Assembly: GCF_004349355.1 (NCBI RefSeq)
Contig: NZ_SMFK01000002.1
Location: 124,001-188,000 of the forward strand
DNA: 64,000 nucleotides
Reading direction: 5' to 3'
Source of the DNA: Flavobacterium cellulosilyticum
GTDB taxonomy: Bacteria > Bacteroidota > Bacteroidia > Flavobacteriales > Flavobacteriaceae
The translations under genes and the position numbers were made by a program. The notes under the pieces are model-generated. The model was given only the letters and a program-made list of their open reading frames with translations, had not been told where the DNA came from and made no database searches. Shown one piece after another: positions 9,512 through 18,348 of this stretch. Each line of letters starts with the position of its first letter. Position 1 is the first letter of the stretch.

Positions 9512-11056
9512 ATGAGTTTTGAGTTAAATGAATATACTACTGCATCGGAGGAAATCATTCTCTATAGAGGCCATCCCAATTTGGATAAATTAGAGGAATT
9601 GTCAAAAGGACCTGGAGATATTTGGCATAGTTCATTGGATCAGGGGTATAAAAATGCATTTCCGGAATTGGTCTATCAAACGGCAGTGTTTTTTTGGTAC
9701 CTGAATGATTTTAATAACTTGGAACAAAGCGTAAGTTGGAGAGTTAATCCCAATGCGTTTGCCGTTCGTAAATCGGTATGGGAATTGACCAAAGGTTTTG
9801 ATGTCGATTTTGAAAATCCTCAAATGCAGGCTTTGGATTTTGGAATTCGATTGAACCGTTTTATGGGTGGAGTTACTCTCTATGTACAAAATTTATTTCC
9901 TTCTGTAATTACCGAAAAAGTAATTATTTCACCAAAAGATCGCCATCTTTTCTTTAGAAAAAATTATAAAATCAGCCACGCCATTTTTATGATGTACAGG
10001 ATCGGCTTCTGGAAAATTTCGGAGTGGAAAGCGTTTTTATTTGTTATAAATAATTTTCAAAAAAGGAATGCCGACATCATAATTCCACCAAGAAAACTTA
10101 ATGAAATTCAAGGAAAACCATCAGTTGCTTATATTATTCCCACAATGTATCGGCAAGACTATACGTTACAATTGTTGGAGGATTTGTCTAATCAAAATTA
10201 TTTACCAAGAAAAGTTGTGGTAGTAGATGCCACTCCCGTATCTGAAAGACACGAAACTTTGTACCAAGCTAAGAAATATCCTTTTGAATTAATCGTTAAA
10301 TGGCAAACCACCAAGGGCAGTTGCAGGGCGAGAAATGAAGCGATTGCATTATGTACTTCCGATTATATTGTTTTTGGAGATGATGACATTCGAATCCTAC
10401 CCGATTTCATAGAAAACCACATTAGGTTTTTACAAACCTACAATACAGGTGCTTGCAATGGTTTGGATATCCGTGCCGATATCCACACCCAAGATTTGAA
10501 TGATTTAAAAAATATAATAGAAAAATTAAAAGATAAAAAATTCTACGTTGGAAATGCCCAATCCTTTAGCAATGCCAATTCTTGCGTAAAAAAAGAATAC
10601 GTTGACCAATTAAGAGGGAACGATGTCAACTTTGATGGGGGTTATGGCGAAGATAGTGATTTTGGAATGTCATTGACGAAAATTGGAGTTACCGTTTTAC
10701 AAAACCCCTTTTCGGTGAATTTACATTTAAAACCGCCAAGTGGAGGCTATCGTTTTTGGGGAAGCCAAGCCAAGATGATGGGCAAAAAACGTAAAAAGCA
10801 GCCTTGGGAACTGGATACTCCAGTAAAATGGGTCCGGCCAGTTCCGAGTCCAACCATTTTGTATGGCATTATGAAACAGTTTACACCTCAGCAATTATTT
10901 GAATATAAATACAAGCATTTTAGTTATTATCTGTTTGATGGACCAAAACTTACTTTTCTGTATCGGTTATTGAGACTTCCGTATAAGAATATGCAATTTA
11001 AAAAATCGATTTTTTATGCTCGAAAACTAAGGACTCTAGGCATAAGACACCAATAA
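9512..11056 (+). CDS. Glycosyltransferase family 2 with an N-terminal partial GT2-like module
   Basis: A 514-residue protein. A complete GT-A/GT2 domain covers about residues 205-430, with YIIPTMYRQDYTLQLLEDL, VVVDATPV, the metal-binding FGDDDIRILPDF and the acceptor-side GGYGEDSDFGMSL. The first approx. 180 residues contain FAVRKSVWELTKGFDVDFEN and LDFGIRLNRFMGG, which look like the acceptor half of a second GT2 domain; no donor half or DxD precedes it. The front module may therefore be a decayed or accessory GT2 domain. It is embedded between GT genes spaced by 1 and 3 nt, so it acts in the same glycan pathway. Function beyond family level is not readable. Confidence 0.82.
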   Translation: MSFELNEYTTASEEIILYRGHPNLDKLEELSKGPGDIWHSSLDQGYKNAFPELVYQTAVFFWYLNDFNNLEQSVSWRVNPNAFAVRKSVWELTKGFDVDFENPQMQALDFGIRLNRFMGGVTLYVQNLFPSVITEKVIISPKDRHLFFRKNYKISHAIFMMYRIGFWKISEWKAFLFVINNFQKRNADIIIPPRKLNEIQGKPSVAYIIPTMYRQDYTLQLLEDLSNQNYLPRKVVVVDATPVSERHETLYQAKKYPFELIVKWQTTKGSCRARNEAIALCTSDYIVFGDDDIRILPDFIENHIRFLQTYNTGACNGLDIRADIHTQDLNDLKNIIEKLKDKKFYVGNAQSFSNANSCVKKEYVDQLRGNDVNFDGGYGEDSDFGMSLTKIGVTVLQNPFSVNLHLKPPSGGYRFWGSQAKMMGKKRKKQPWELDTPVKWVRPVPSPTILYGIMKQFTPQQLFEYKYKHFSYYLFDGPKLTFLYRLLRLPYKNMQFKKSIFYARKLRTLGIRHQ

Positions 11057-11059
11057 AAC

Positions 11060-12061
11060 ATGAAATTTTCTCTCATTATCTGTACCTACATGCGTCCCCA
11101 ACCTTTGCTCCAATTGTTGCAATCGATTCAGGAGCAAACAACGTATCCTGATGAAATTCTGATTATTGATGGTTCGACCAACAATAAAACAGAGAGAATC
11201 TTGAAAGAAAATTTGTTTCGTAATTTGCACTATTTTATGGTGCCTGCTGAACATCGCGGTTTAACTAGACAAAGAAATTATGGAATAGAAAGAGTGGGTA
11301 ATGAAATGGAAGTGGTTTGTTTTCTCGATGATGACACCATTTTGGAACACGATTATTTTGAACAATTACTCAATGCCTATAAAATCTATCCGGATGCTTT
11401 GGGTGTTGGTGGTTATATTAGCAATGAATCCGAATCCGAATTTGTAGGGGAAGACTATCATCCCCACATTAATGAATATTTTTACGACGGTTGGAAGCGA
11501 AAGGACAGTAGTCGCTTTGTTCTCCGGAAATGGTTGGGATTGGATAGCGATTGTCCTCCGGGATATTCTTCTAAGTATTCCCATGGGCGTAGTGTTGGTT
11601 TTTTGCCTCCTAGTGGGAAAATATATAAAGTTGAAATGCTTATGGGAGGTGTATCTTCTTTTAGAAAAACTATATTTCGTACCCTACAATTCTCCACTTA
11701 TTTCGAAGGGTATGGCTTGTATGAAGATGCAGATTTTACTCTGAGAGTCGCGAAAATCGGGAAGCTGTATGTTAATACGGCAGCCAAATTGAACCATTTT
11801 CATGTTGTTTGTGGAAGACCCAACCAATACCAATATGGCAAAATGGTAGTCAGAAATGGGTGGTATGTATGGCGAATCAAGAATCCAAGACCTTCTCTAA
11901 AGGACAAACTGAAATGGCATTCTATTAGTTTGCTTTTGACATTCATACGATTTAGTAATACATTTACCAGCATTAAAAAAAATCAAGCTTTTACCGAAGC
12001 CATGGGAAGAACGGTGGGTTGGTGGAGTTTATGGTTTAATAAACCTAAAATCAAGAATTAA
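11060..12061 (+). CDS. Glycosyltransferase family 2
   Basis: A 333-residue GT-A enzyme. It starts FSLIICTYMRPQPLLQLLQS, a typical GT2 first strand. ILIIDGSTNNKTE, GLTRQRNYGIERVG and the DxD-type CFLDDDTILEHDYFEQ follow, and the acceptor-binding EGYGLYEDADFTLRVAKIG lies near residue 220. GGYI and the later YGKMVVRNGWYVWR are common in rhamnosyl- and related transferases. It follows the previous GT2 gene by 3 nt. A short direct repeat of AAGTTTTTTA units sits in the 34-nt spacer behind it. Confidence 0.88.
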   Translation: MKFSLIICTYMRPQPLLQLLQSIQEQTTYPDEILIIDGSTNNKTERILKENLFRNLHYFMVPAEHRGLTRQRNYGIERVGNEMEVVCFLDDDTILEHDYFEQLLNAYKIYPDALGVGGYISNESESEFVGEDYHPHINEYFYDGWKRKDSSRFVLRKWLGLDSDCPPGYSSKYSHGRSVGFLPPSGKIYKVEMLMGGVSSFRKTIFRTLQFSTYFEGYGLYEDADFTLRVAKIGKLYVNTAAKLNHFHVVCGRPNQYQYGKMVVRNGWYVWRIKNPRPSLKDKLKWHSISLLLTFIRFSNTFTSIKKNQAFTEAMGRTVGWWSLWFNKPKIKN

Positions 12062-12095
12062 AGTTTTTTAAAGTTTTTTAAAGTTATGTGAGTTT

Positions 12096-13454
12096 ATGAA
12101 TAAAATAGAATTTTCTACCAGAAGACTTAATCTGGCCATTGTGTTCATTTCGACCTTGTTGATGATTATGGTTCTAAATTTCCCTTTCAAAGCAAACCGT
12201 TTTGGGGATATGACCTTTCACGAAGAGGCAAAAAATTTGGCCTTGTTTCTAAAGGGAGAAGTTGCTTCGAATAAAGTATTCATTACCAAAGCTCCAGGTC
12301 CGATACTTTTTTATACTCCAGTTTATTTACTTGCAGATGTACATGCAACTGATGATCAATTATGGGTATATGGAGTGGTCTTTACTTTTATAATTGGTAC
12401 AATCAGTTTAATACTTATTTTTAAAGTAGGGGCCAGCTTTTTTTCTAAAGAAGTGGGGCTTTTGAGTGTGTTATTGTTTTTTGCTTTTCCCATACATATT
12501 TATTATTCACTAGGAATATTGGCAGAAATGCCTGCTTTTTTCTCTTTGGCTTTGGCTTTATATGGTTGGTCTATTGTATATTACGAACCCAATAAAAAAA
12601 GGGGTTGCGCCTTATTAGTGTTTGGAATGTGGTTTCTAATTATGAATAGGCCTAATGCTGTCTTACTTCTTGGAGTTCTTTTTTTAGTAATTGTGTATGC
12701 CTTTTTTTACAATAAGGAATTCTATAATAAGTATGCAAAAAAATTAATGTACACCTTTCTGGGTGTTTTTATTTTAGGAATTGGAACTCATCAATTGACC
12801 AAAAAGATAAGTGGAACTCAGTCCGGAGGAAATCAAGAAACTTATTTCTATTATGTAGCACATATAGGAAGGTTTCAGTTTAGAGAAGAGCCTACTGATT
12901 TGCGATTTTGGGAAAGTGATATTCGGCCTGATAGCAAAGATTATCAAAATTGGATACGAAGTGGAAATGAATTGGATGCAGTTATTACCAATTCGAATCA
13001 TTCTTATAATGAAGTCTATAGGACGTTTATTGTTAACGACGTGTTGGAACATCCATTTTGGTTTGCTAGGCAGTTAGTCGTTCGGAGTTTTTATGGACAT
13101 ATTAATATTATCAGCAAAGTGCAACCCAATCAGTTTCAATTGGGACCCTTAAATGGGGCTTTTGGTTTTTGGTTTTTTCTATTGATTATCAATTCGATTA
13201 ACATTCTTGTTCTTGTAGGGGTAACACTATTTTTTATTAAAGAAAAAAACTTAATTCAATATTGGGTTTTTTGGGGAATTTGGATTGGCTTAGTTATTTT
13301 TCACGGATTAACCTATATGGAGCCCCGGTATATTTTTCCATCTAAGGTTGCTTTATATCTAATGAGTGCCGCGGGATTGTATCGAATTTCTTGGATAAAA
13401 GCAATAATAGATAAAATTTCAATGTATGTATTTCCAAAGAAAAATGAAGCTTAA
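12096..13454 (+). CDS. GT-C membrane glycosyltransferase, ArnT/PMT (GT39)-like
   Basis: A 452-residue polytopic inner-membrane protein with about ten hydrophobic helices. The first periplasmic loop carries MTFHEEAKNLALFLKGE, where acidic residues sit as in GT-C enzymes, followed by TKAPGPILFYTPVYLL. A hydrophilic stretch around residues 235-320 forms a periplasmic loop. The helices resume before a short basic C-terminus. The PMT/ArnT superfamily uses polyprenyl-phosphate sugars, which fits the polyprenyl-phosphate-type GT2 gene at 3875. Its substrate is not known. It is followed by 222 nt of non-coding DNA. Confidence 0.75.
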   Translation: MNKIEFSTRRLNLAIVFISTLLMIMVLNFPFKANRFGDMTFHEEAKNLALFLKGEVASNKVFITKAPGPILFYTPVYLLADVHATDDQLWVYGVVFTFIIGTISLILIFKVGASFFSKEVGLLSVLLFFAFPIHIYYSLGILAEMPAFFSLALALYGWSIVYYEPNKKRGCALLVFGMWFLIMNRPNAVLLLGVLFLVIVYAFFYNKEFYNKYAKKLMYTFLGVFILGIGTHQLTKKISGTQSGGNQETYFYYVAHIGRFQFREEPTDLRFWESDIRPDSKDYQNWIRSGNELDAVITNSNHSYNEVYRTFIVNDVLEHPFWFARQLVVRSFYGHINIISKVQPNQFQLGPLNGAFGFWFFLLIINSINILVLVGVTLFFIKEKNLIQYWVFWGIWIGLVIFHGLTYMEPRYIFPSKVALYLMSAAGLYRISWIKAIIDKISMYVFPKKNEA

Positions 13455-13676
13455 TAAGGATTTGTAATAGTAATCAGTGGTAGATAAGAATAAATATTTG
13501 ATAAGAATAAATCTTTTTATTTAGTGATTGTGAAATTTTGGATTGAAAGTGAAGAGTATATAAGTAATTTATTAACTCATTTGTAACAAAAGGATTTAAT
13601 TTGTTTAAAATAAATCAAATCGATGTTTTTAATAATTACATCAAAACGGTTTAAGACGGTATATATAATAAGAGGG

Positions 13677-14408
13677 ATGGAAATAGAGTACGAAAAAAAA
13701 TACCACGAAGTGGAAAGGGATAATTGGTGGTTTGTTTCCCGACGAAAGTTTTTACTTGATGCCCTTAAAAATGTACCAAAAGATAGCATAATACTAGATA
13801 TTGGATGTTCCTCTGGTATTTTTTTAAAAGAACTAGCAAGTATTGGTTTCAAAATGGAGCAGCTTTATGGAATTGATATTAGTGAAAAAGCAATAGAAAA
13901 TTGTAAAAATAATGGTTTACAAAATGTCTTTGTCATGGATGCTCAAAATATTACTTTAACTGAAAAATTTGATATCATTGTGGCTTCAGATTGTTTGGAA
14001 CATTTGCAAGATGATACAAAGGCAATTAAGAACTGGTGCGATTTATTGCAAATAGGAGGAGTTATTTATGTGTTTGTTCCTGCTTTTCAATCTTTATGGA
14101 GTTCACATGACGAGGTAAACATGCATTTTAGAAGATATACCAGTACAGAATTAAAGGTTATATTGCAAAAAGAGAAACTGACTATTTTGAAATCCAGTTA
14201 TTGGAATTTCTTTTTGTTTATTCCGCTTTATATTTTCAGAAAAATTGATGCCGTTTTATCGGGAAACAAAAAGAAAGAAGGACATATCATTGATGGTGCA
14301 ATGACCAATATTATTTTATTGAAGTTACTTTTGCTTGAAAACTGGCTGCTTAAGTTTGTGAATTTCCCTTTTGGGGTTAGTACCTTTTGCATCGCAAAAA
14401 AAAAGTGA
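13677..14408 (+). CDS. Class I SAM-dependent methyltransferase
   Basis: About 243 residues from the chosen start. It begins MEIEYEKKYHEVERDNWWF, the usual opening of this surface-polysaccharide methyltransferase group. Motif I is ILDIGCSSGIFLKEL and motif II YGIDISEKAIENC; VASDCLEHLQDD and GGVIYVFVPAFQSLWS follow, then HDEVNMHFRRYT. A hydrophobic stretch near NFFLFIPLYIF suggests membrane contact. Upstream in-frame codons from 13623 encode a non-conserved extension, so I prefer the ATG at 13677, which has AGAGGG just before it. Its position between the GT-C gene and the polymerase/ligase gene suggests lipid-linked glycan modification. Confidence 0.84.
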   Translation: MEIEYEKKYHEVERDNWWFVSRRKFLLDALKNVPKDSIILDIGCSSGIFLKELASIGFKMEQLYGIDISEKAIENCKNNGLQNVFVMDAQNITLTEKFDIIVASDCLEHLQDDTKAIKNWCDLLQIGGVIYVFVPAFQSLWSSHDEVNMHFRRYTSTELKVILQKEKLTILKSSYWNFFLFIPLYIFRKIDAVLSGNKKKEGHIIDGAMTNIILLKLLLLENWLLKFVNFPFGVSTFCIAKKK

Positions 14409-14476
14409 ATTGAAATAACATTCAAAAGTACCGATTACAAACCAACTTAACAATTGGGTATTATAATAATTATTAA

Positions 14477-15823
14477 ATGAAAAAAGAAGACTTTGACTAT
14501 CTCTATTTAATTCTCTTCCATGCCGGGATTGGTTTTTTGGTATATTTGTTTCCTTTTATGTCTAAAATATATGGCTATGCCATTTTAATATTTGGAATCT
14601 ATTACGTTGTAAAAAAACAAAACAAAAACAACGAAGCCTTGATTGTTGCTGCTTATGTTGTTGGGAGCGAGGTTTTTCTTAGGATGACAAATGGAAACCC
14701 TTTGTATGAAATTTCCAAATACGGGGTGATTATTTTTGTTTTCTTGGGAATGTACTTTAGTGGTTTCTCTAAAGGAGCGACACCTTATTGGATTTTTCTA
14801 CTCCTCCTTGTGCCTAGTGTAGTTCTCTCTACCTTTGTCCTCAATTTCGATACTAATATAAGGAATTCCATTGCCTTCAATATCTCAGGTCCTGTCTGTT
14901 TAGGGATAGCCTCTTTGTATACTTTTAGGCGAAAAATTCCATTAGATCAAATGAATTCTATTTTGCTCAGTATAGGGTTACCTATTGTGACATGTATGGT
15001 GTATTTAATTTTTTACACACCCAACATTCGGGATGTGATTACTAGTACCCAATCTACTGGAACAACTTCAGGCGGATTTGGTCCGAACCAGGTGTCCACT
15101 TTTTTGGGTTTAGGAATGTTTATTTTTTTCTCTAGGGCCATTTTGGAGTCTAGGACAAAATTTATGCTTGCTATCAATTTCCTAATAGCCATTAATATGA
15201 GCTATCGTGGTTTAGTGACTTTTTCGCGGGGTGGGATGATAACTGGTTTTTTGATGATTATTTTGTTGATGTTTTTTCTTTATTATAAATCCAATTATAC
15301 TGGTAGAGTGAAATTGAATTATGTAATTGTGTTGATTGCTACTGCTTTGATGTTGACATGGACCTATATTTCTTTTCAAACGGGTGGACTAATTGACAAG
15401 CGTTATGCCAATCAGGATGCCAAAGGAAGAACTAAAGAATCAAAATTTACAGGAAGAGAAGAAGTGGCACTCAATGAAATTGATTCATTCTTAAATAACC
15501 CCATTTTTGGAGTGGGAGTGGGTAAAGCGGTCGAAATACGCCTTGCTGATACGGGAAATGGCACCTTATCTCATGATGAAATTACCCGTATGCTTGCTGA
15601 GCATGGCACCTTGGGTATTTTTGGTTTACTGATCCTGTTTTTTACTCCCTTGTTTTTGTATCTGGACAACAAATTCAATATGTTCCTGCTGTGTTTTGTT
15701 GCTTTCTGGTTTTTTACGATCAACCATGCAGCCATGCGAACTGCCGCACCTGCATTTGTCTATTCCTTATCGCTTCTTAATGTTTATTTTGAGAAGAAGG
15801 GGAAGGGGTTAGAAAAAGGTTAA
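14477..15823 (+). CDS. O-antigen ligase/polymerase family membrane protein (Wzy/WaaL-like)
   Basis: A 448-residue polytopic protein with about eleven membrane helices and a long periplasmic loop. The Wzy_C-type core includes GGFGPNQVSTFLGLGMF, TFSRGGMITGFLMI and the loop segment NPIFGVGVGKAVEIR, then SHDEITRMLAEHGTLGIFG, where the conserved His and Arg of the O-antigen ligase family lie. It acts at the periplasmic face, either polymerising repeat units or joining a glycan to its acceptor; the two cannot be told apart here. The last codons run into the GGTTAATTGG repeat array that fills the following intergenic space. Confidence 0.85.
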   Translation: MKKEDFDYLYLILFHAGIGFLVYLFPFMSKIYGYAILIFGIYYVVKKQNKNNEALIVAAYVVGSEVFLRMTNGNPLYEISKYGVIIFVFLGMYFSGFSKGATPYWIFLLLLVPSVVLSTFVLNFDTNIRNSIAFNISGPVCLGIASLYTFRRKIPLDQMNSILLSIGLPIVTCMVYLIFYTPNIRDVITSTQSTGTTSGGFGPNQVSTFLGLGMFIFFSRAILESRTKFMLAINFLIAINMSYRGLVTFSRGGMITGFLMIILLMFFLYYKSNYTGRVKLNYVIVLIATALMLTWTYISFQTGGLIDKRYANQDAKGRTKESKFTGREEVALNEIDSFLNNPIFGVGVGKAVEIRLADTGNGTLSHDEITRMLAEHGTLGIFGLLILFFTPLFLYLDNKFNMFLLCFVAFWFFTINHAAMRTAAPAFVYSLSLLNVYFEKKGKGLEKG

Positions 15824-16028
15824 TTGGTTAGTGGTTAACTGGTTAGTAAAAGGTTAATTGGTTAGGGGTTAACTGGTTAGGAGTTGACTTGTTAGTAAAA
15901 GGTTAATTGGTTAGAGAAAAGGTTAATTGGTTATGGGTTAAAAGGTTATGGGTTAGTTGGAAAGCGGAAAGGTTAACTCTTTAATCGTATTTTGAATGTT
16001 ACATTCAATTAACCAGTTAACCAATTAC
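15807..16028. repeat. GGTTAATTGGTTAG repeat array between convergent genes
   Basis: About 150 nt of imperfect direct repeats built from GGTTAATTGGTTAG and GGTTAACTGGTTAG separated by TAAAA-type spacers. They are followed by the 17-nt palindrome TTGAATGTTACATTCAA (15992-16008) and then one inverted copy, AATTAACCAGTTAACCAATT. The array overlaps the 3' codons of the polymerase/ligase gene, and the inverted copy overlaps the stop codon of the facing SDR gene. The inverted copy can pair with any of the direct units, so it may act as a bidirectional terminator; this is inferred. Confidence 0.75.
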
Positions 16029-16906
16029 CCCCTCTTTTTTGCCTTAATCATCATTTCTAACTGATCCCAAAGTTCTTCTGGAATAGCTTCTAAAATATTA
16101 AATTCACCGGCACCTTTGAGCCATTCTCCTCCGTCAATTACGATTACTTCTCCATTTATGTAAGCGGAGAAATCAGAAACCAAATAGGCAGCCAAATTGG
16201 CTAATTCTTGGTGATTTCCAACGCGTTTCAATGGTACTTTTTTGGACATATCAAATTTTTCGGCGAGATCCCCAGGTAATAAGCGATCCCAAGCACCTTG
16301 AGTTGGGAAGGGGCCCGGTGCAATAGCATTGGTACGAATCCCGTATTTTGCCCATTCCACAGCTAGACTTCTAGTCATGGCTAAAACTCCCGCTTTTGCT
16401 GCAGCACTTGGCACTACATAGGCAGAACCTGTGAAAGCATAGGTCGTAACGATATTTAAAACGGTTGCACTTTTTTGTTTGGTTTCAATCCAGTGTTTTC
16501 CAAGAGCCAACGTGCAATTCTTAGACCCTTTAAGAACAATATCCAGAACGGTATCAAAAGCATTGGCCGATAATCTTTCGGTTGGAGAGATGAAATTCCC
16601 TGCGGCATTGTTAAGTAAAACATCTACTCTGCCGTAAGCTTTTATAACCTCTTGAAGCATATTTTCAACTTGGTCATAATGCCGAACATCACATTGTACT
16701 GCCAGACAAGTTCCACCCGTTTCGGATTCGAGTTCTTTAACTGTATTTTGCAATTTCTCCAAATTTCTAGAGCTAATAGCCACCTTTGCACCCAATTCCA
16801 TAAAATAGCGCGTCATGGCTTTACCTAAGCCACTACCGCCACCAGTTACTACAATTACTTTGTCAATTAGAGCATCATCACGAAGCATTTTTGCTGAGAA
16901 ATCCAT
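16025..16906 (-). CDS. SDR oxidoreductase, 2,4-dienoyl-CoA reductase-like
   Basis: A 293-residue classical-fold SDR. The cofactor motif is TGGGSGLG near residue 22, with ISSRN after the second strand, which suggests NADP(H). NNAAGNF follows. The active site shows VTTYAFTGSAYVVPSAAAKAG: as in DECR enzymes, the usual YxxxK tyrosine position is Ser, with a Tyr upstream and the Lys retained. It has NAIAPGPFPTQGAWDRL and the C-terminal IDGGEWLKGAGEFN. The family reduces 2,4-dienoyl-CoA during beta-oxidation of unsaturated fatty acids. It stands alone on the minus strand, convergent with the glycan locus. Confidence 0.85.
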   Translation of the reverse strand: MDFSAKMLRDDALIDKVIVVTGGGSGLGKAMTRYFMELGAKVAISSRNLEKLQNTVKELESETGGTCLAVQCDVRHYDQVENMLQEVIKAYGRVDVLLNNAAGNFISPTERLSANAFDTVLDIVLKGSKNCTLALGKHWIETKQKSATVLNIVTTYAFTGSAYVVPSAAAKAGVLAMTRSLAVEWAKYGIRTNAIAPGPFPTQGAWDRLLPGDLAEKFDMSKKVPLKRVGNHQELANLAAYLVSDFSAYINGEVIVIDGGEWLKGAGEFNILEAIPEELWDQLEMMIKAKKRG

Positions 16907-16982
16907 AATTTTATTTTTTTAGAGATGTAAATATAAGGAAAAATAGTTATTATGCACGCATAGTAAAACAAGAAAACACATA

Positions 16983-17005
16983 AGCAGTTTACATGCTGGA
17001 CTGCT
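16983..17005 (-). terminator. Weak hairpin downstream of the aminotransferase gene
   Basis: AGCAGT at 16983-16988 and ACTGCT at 17000-17005 form a 6-bp stem. On the minus strand it is followed by a T-rich run. It lies 98 nt past the stop of the aminotransferase gene. The stem is short, so this is tentative. Confidence 0.35.
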
Positions 17006-17103
17006 ATTTGTTTTTTACTTCGGATTAAACAGATTGGAAACTATTTTCATGTGCTTGTTTTAGCTCTTCTGCTATTTTGTAGCTTTTTGTCACAAGACAA
17101 CTA

Positions 17104-18237
17104 TCAAACCATGCACAATCTTTTAGCGGCTTCTTCAAGCGTTTTGTTGTCTTTTGCAAAACAAAATCGAATGCATTTAATATCTTTTCCATTGGCATAA
17201 AAGGATGATATAGGTATGGCTGCCACTCCGTATTCCAACACCAATCGTTTGCAAAAATCAACGTCATTTTCATCAGAAATTGAGGCATAAGAAGCCACTT
17301 GGAAATACGTTCCTTCGCAAGGCAATAATTTGAATCGGCTATTTTCGAGCAATTTTCTAAAGTAGTCCCGTTTTTCCTGATAGAATGCTCCAAGTTGATT
17401 AACTGAAACCAAATCCAGGTATTCGCTAATAGCTACTTGGCAAATACTATTGACGCTAAAAACCAGAAATTGGTGGACTTTTTTAATTTCCAGCATCAAG
17501 TATTCCGGTGCCACGAGATAACCCACTTTCCAACCTGTTATATGAAATGATTTCCCAAAAGAGGATGCGACAACGCTGCGATGGCGTAATTTTTTACGTG
17601 TATGAACTGCTATATGGTGTTGTTCAAAAGTGATGAATTCATAAACTTCATCTGATAACAAAATAACATCAAGGTATTTTTCAAAGAGTTTTTCTAATGA
17701 TTCAAAATCGGTATTAGTCCATATTTTCCCTGTAGGATTGTGGGGATTGTTGATGATAATCATTTTGGTTTTTGAAGAAAAGGCTTTCTCAATTCGATTC
17801 CAATTGGGCGTGTAATCGTCATTCAAATCTACCCGAACAGCTATTGCATTGCACAGTAAAATGGGTGCTTCATAACAATCATAACTCGGATCGAGAATAA
17901 TTACTTCATTATTTGTTTTAACCATTGCCATAATTGTGGTAAAAATGGCTTGGGTTGCACCAGCTGTTATCAAAATTTCATTTTCGGGCTGGACGGTTCT
18001 CTGATAGGATTTCAAAACTAGTGATCCTATCTTTTGTAATAGCGGAGGATAACCCGACATGGGAAGGTATTGGTGAACGTTTTTTTTTGCCAAACTTGCA
18101 ATGATTTTCGTCAATCTTTGATCCACTGGAAAGTTAGGAAAACCTTGCGAAAGATTAATAGCGTTGTATTCGGTCGCCATTTTGGACATGATTGTAAATA
18201 TGGAAGTGCTTGTATTTGGAAGTTTGGACATATTCAA
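17104..18237 (-). CDS. PLP-dependent aminotransferase, methionine aminotransferase (YbdL)-like
   Basis: A 377-residue fold-type I aminotransferase. It has NLSQGFPNFP at the substrate end, AGATQAIFTTIMAMV, the DPSYDCYE strand, NNPHNPTGKIW, DEVYEFITFEQ and the PLP-lysine segment SSFGKSFHITGWKVGYLVAP. FPNFP and the GKSFHITGWK lysine motif are typical of the YbdL/kynurenine-aminotransferase group, which transaminates methionine and aromatic amino acids; YbdL-like enzymes can close the methionine salvage cycle. Length is normal. A second ATG two codons downstream (18231) is an equally good start. It is flanked by 197 and 111 nt of non-coding DNA. Confidence 0.87.
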   Translation of the reverse strand: MNMSKLPNTSTSIFTIMSKMATEYNAINLSQGFPNFPVDQRLTKIIASLAKKNVHQYLPMSGYPPLLQKIGSLVLKSYQRTVQPENEILITAGATQAIFTTIMAMVKTNNEVIILDPSYDCYEAPILLCNAIAVRVDLNDDYTPNWNRIEKAFSSKTKMIIINNPHNPTGKIWTNTDFESLEKLFEKYLDVILLSDEVYEFITFEQHHIAVHTRKKLRHRSVVASSFGKSFHITGWKVGYLVAPEYLMLEIKKVHQFLVFSVNSICQVAISEYLDLVSVNQLGAFYQEKRDYFRKLLENSRFKLLPCEGTYFQVASYASISDENDVDFCKRLVLEYGVAAIPISSFYANGKDIKCIRFCFAKDNKTLEEAAKRLCMV

Positions 18238-18313
18238 AATAGGGTTTAAATTTGTAAATAGGGTTGTAAATCCATTTTCAAAATTGCCAAATATAATTCC
18301 CTTTTATCAAACC

Positions 18314-18336
18314 AACCTCTTTTTTTAAAAGAGGTT
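18314..18336 (-). terminator. Hairpin downstream of methylmalonyl-CoA mutase large subunit
   Basis: AACCTCTTTT (18314-18323) and AAAAGAGGTT (18327-18336) form a 10-bp stem with a 3-nt loop, 13 nt past the stop of the mutase gene. No clean T-tract follows on the minus strand, so it may be a processing or pausing hairpin. Confidence 0.45.
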
Positions 18337-18348
18337 TGATGGGGATTT

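Noticed and set aside
12061..12085. Short direct repeat AAGTTTTTTA in the spacer before the GT-C gene
   Set aside because: Only two to three low-complexity units, no structure and no link to other features.
17025..17393. 122-codon minus-strand frame at the end of the aminotransferase gene
   Set aside because: It overlaps the well-supported aminotransferase in another frame and has no recognisable domain.
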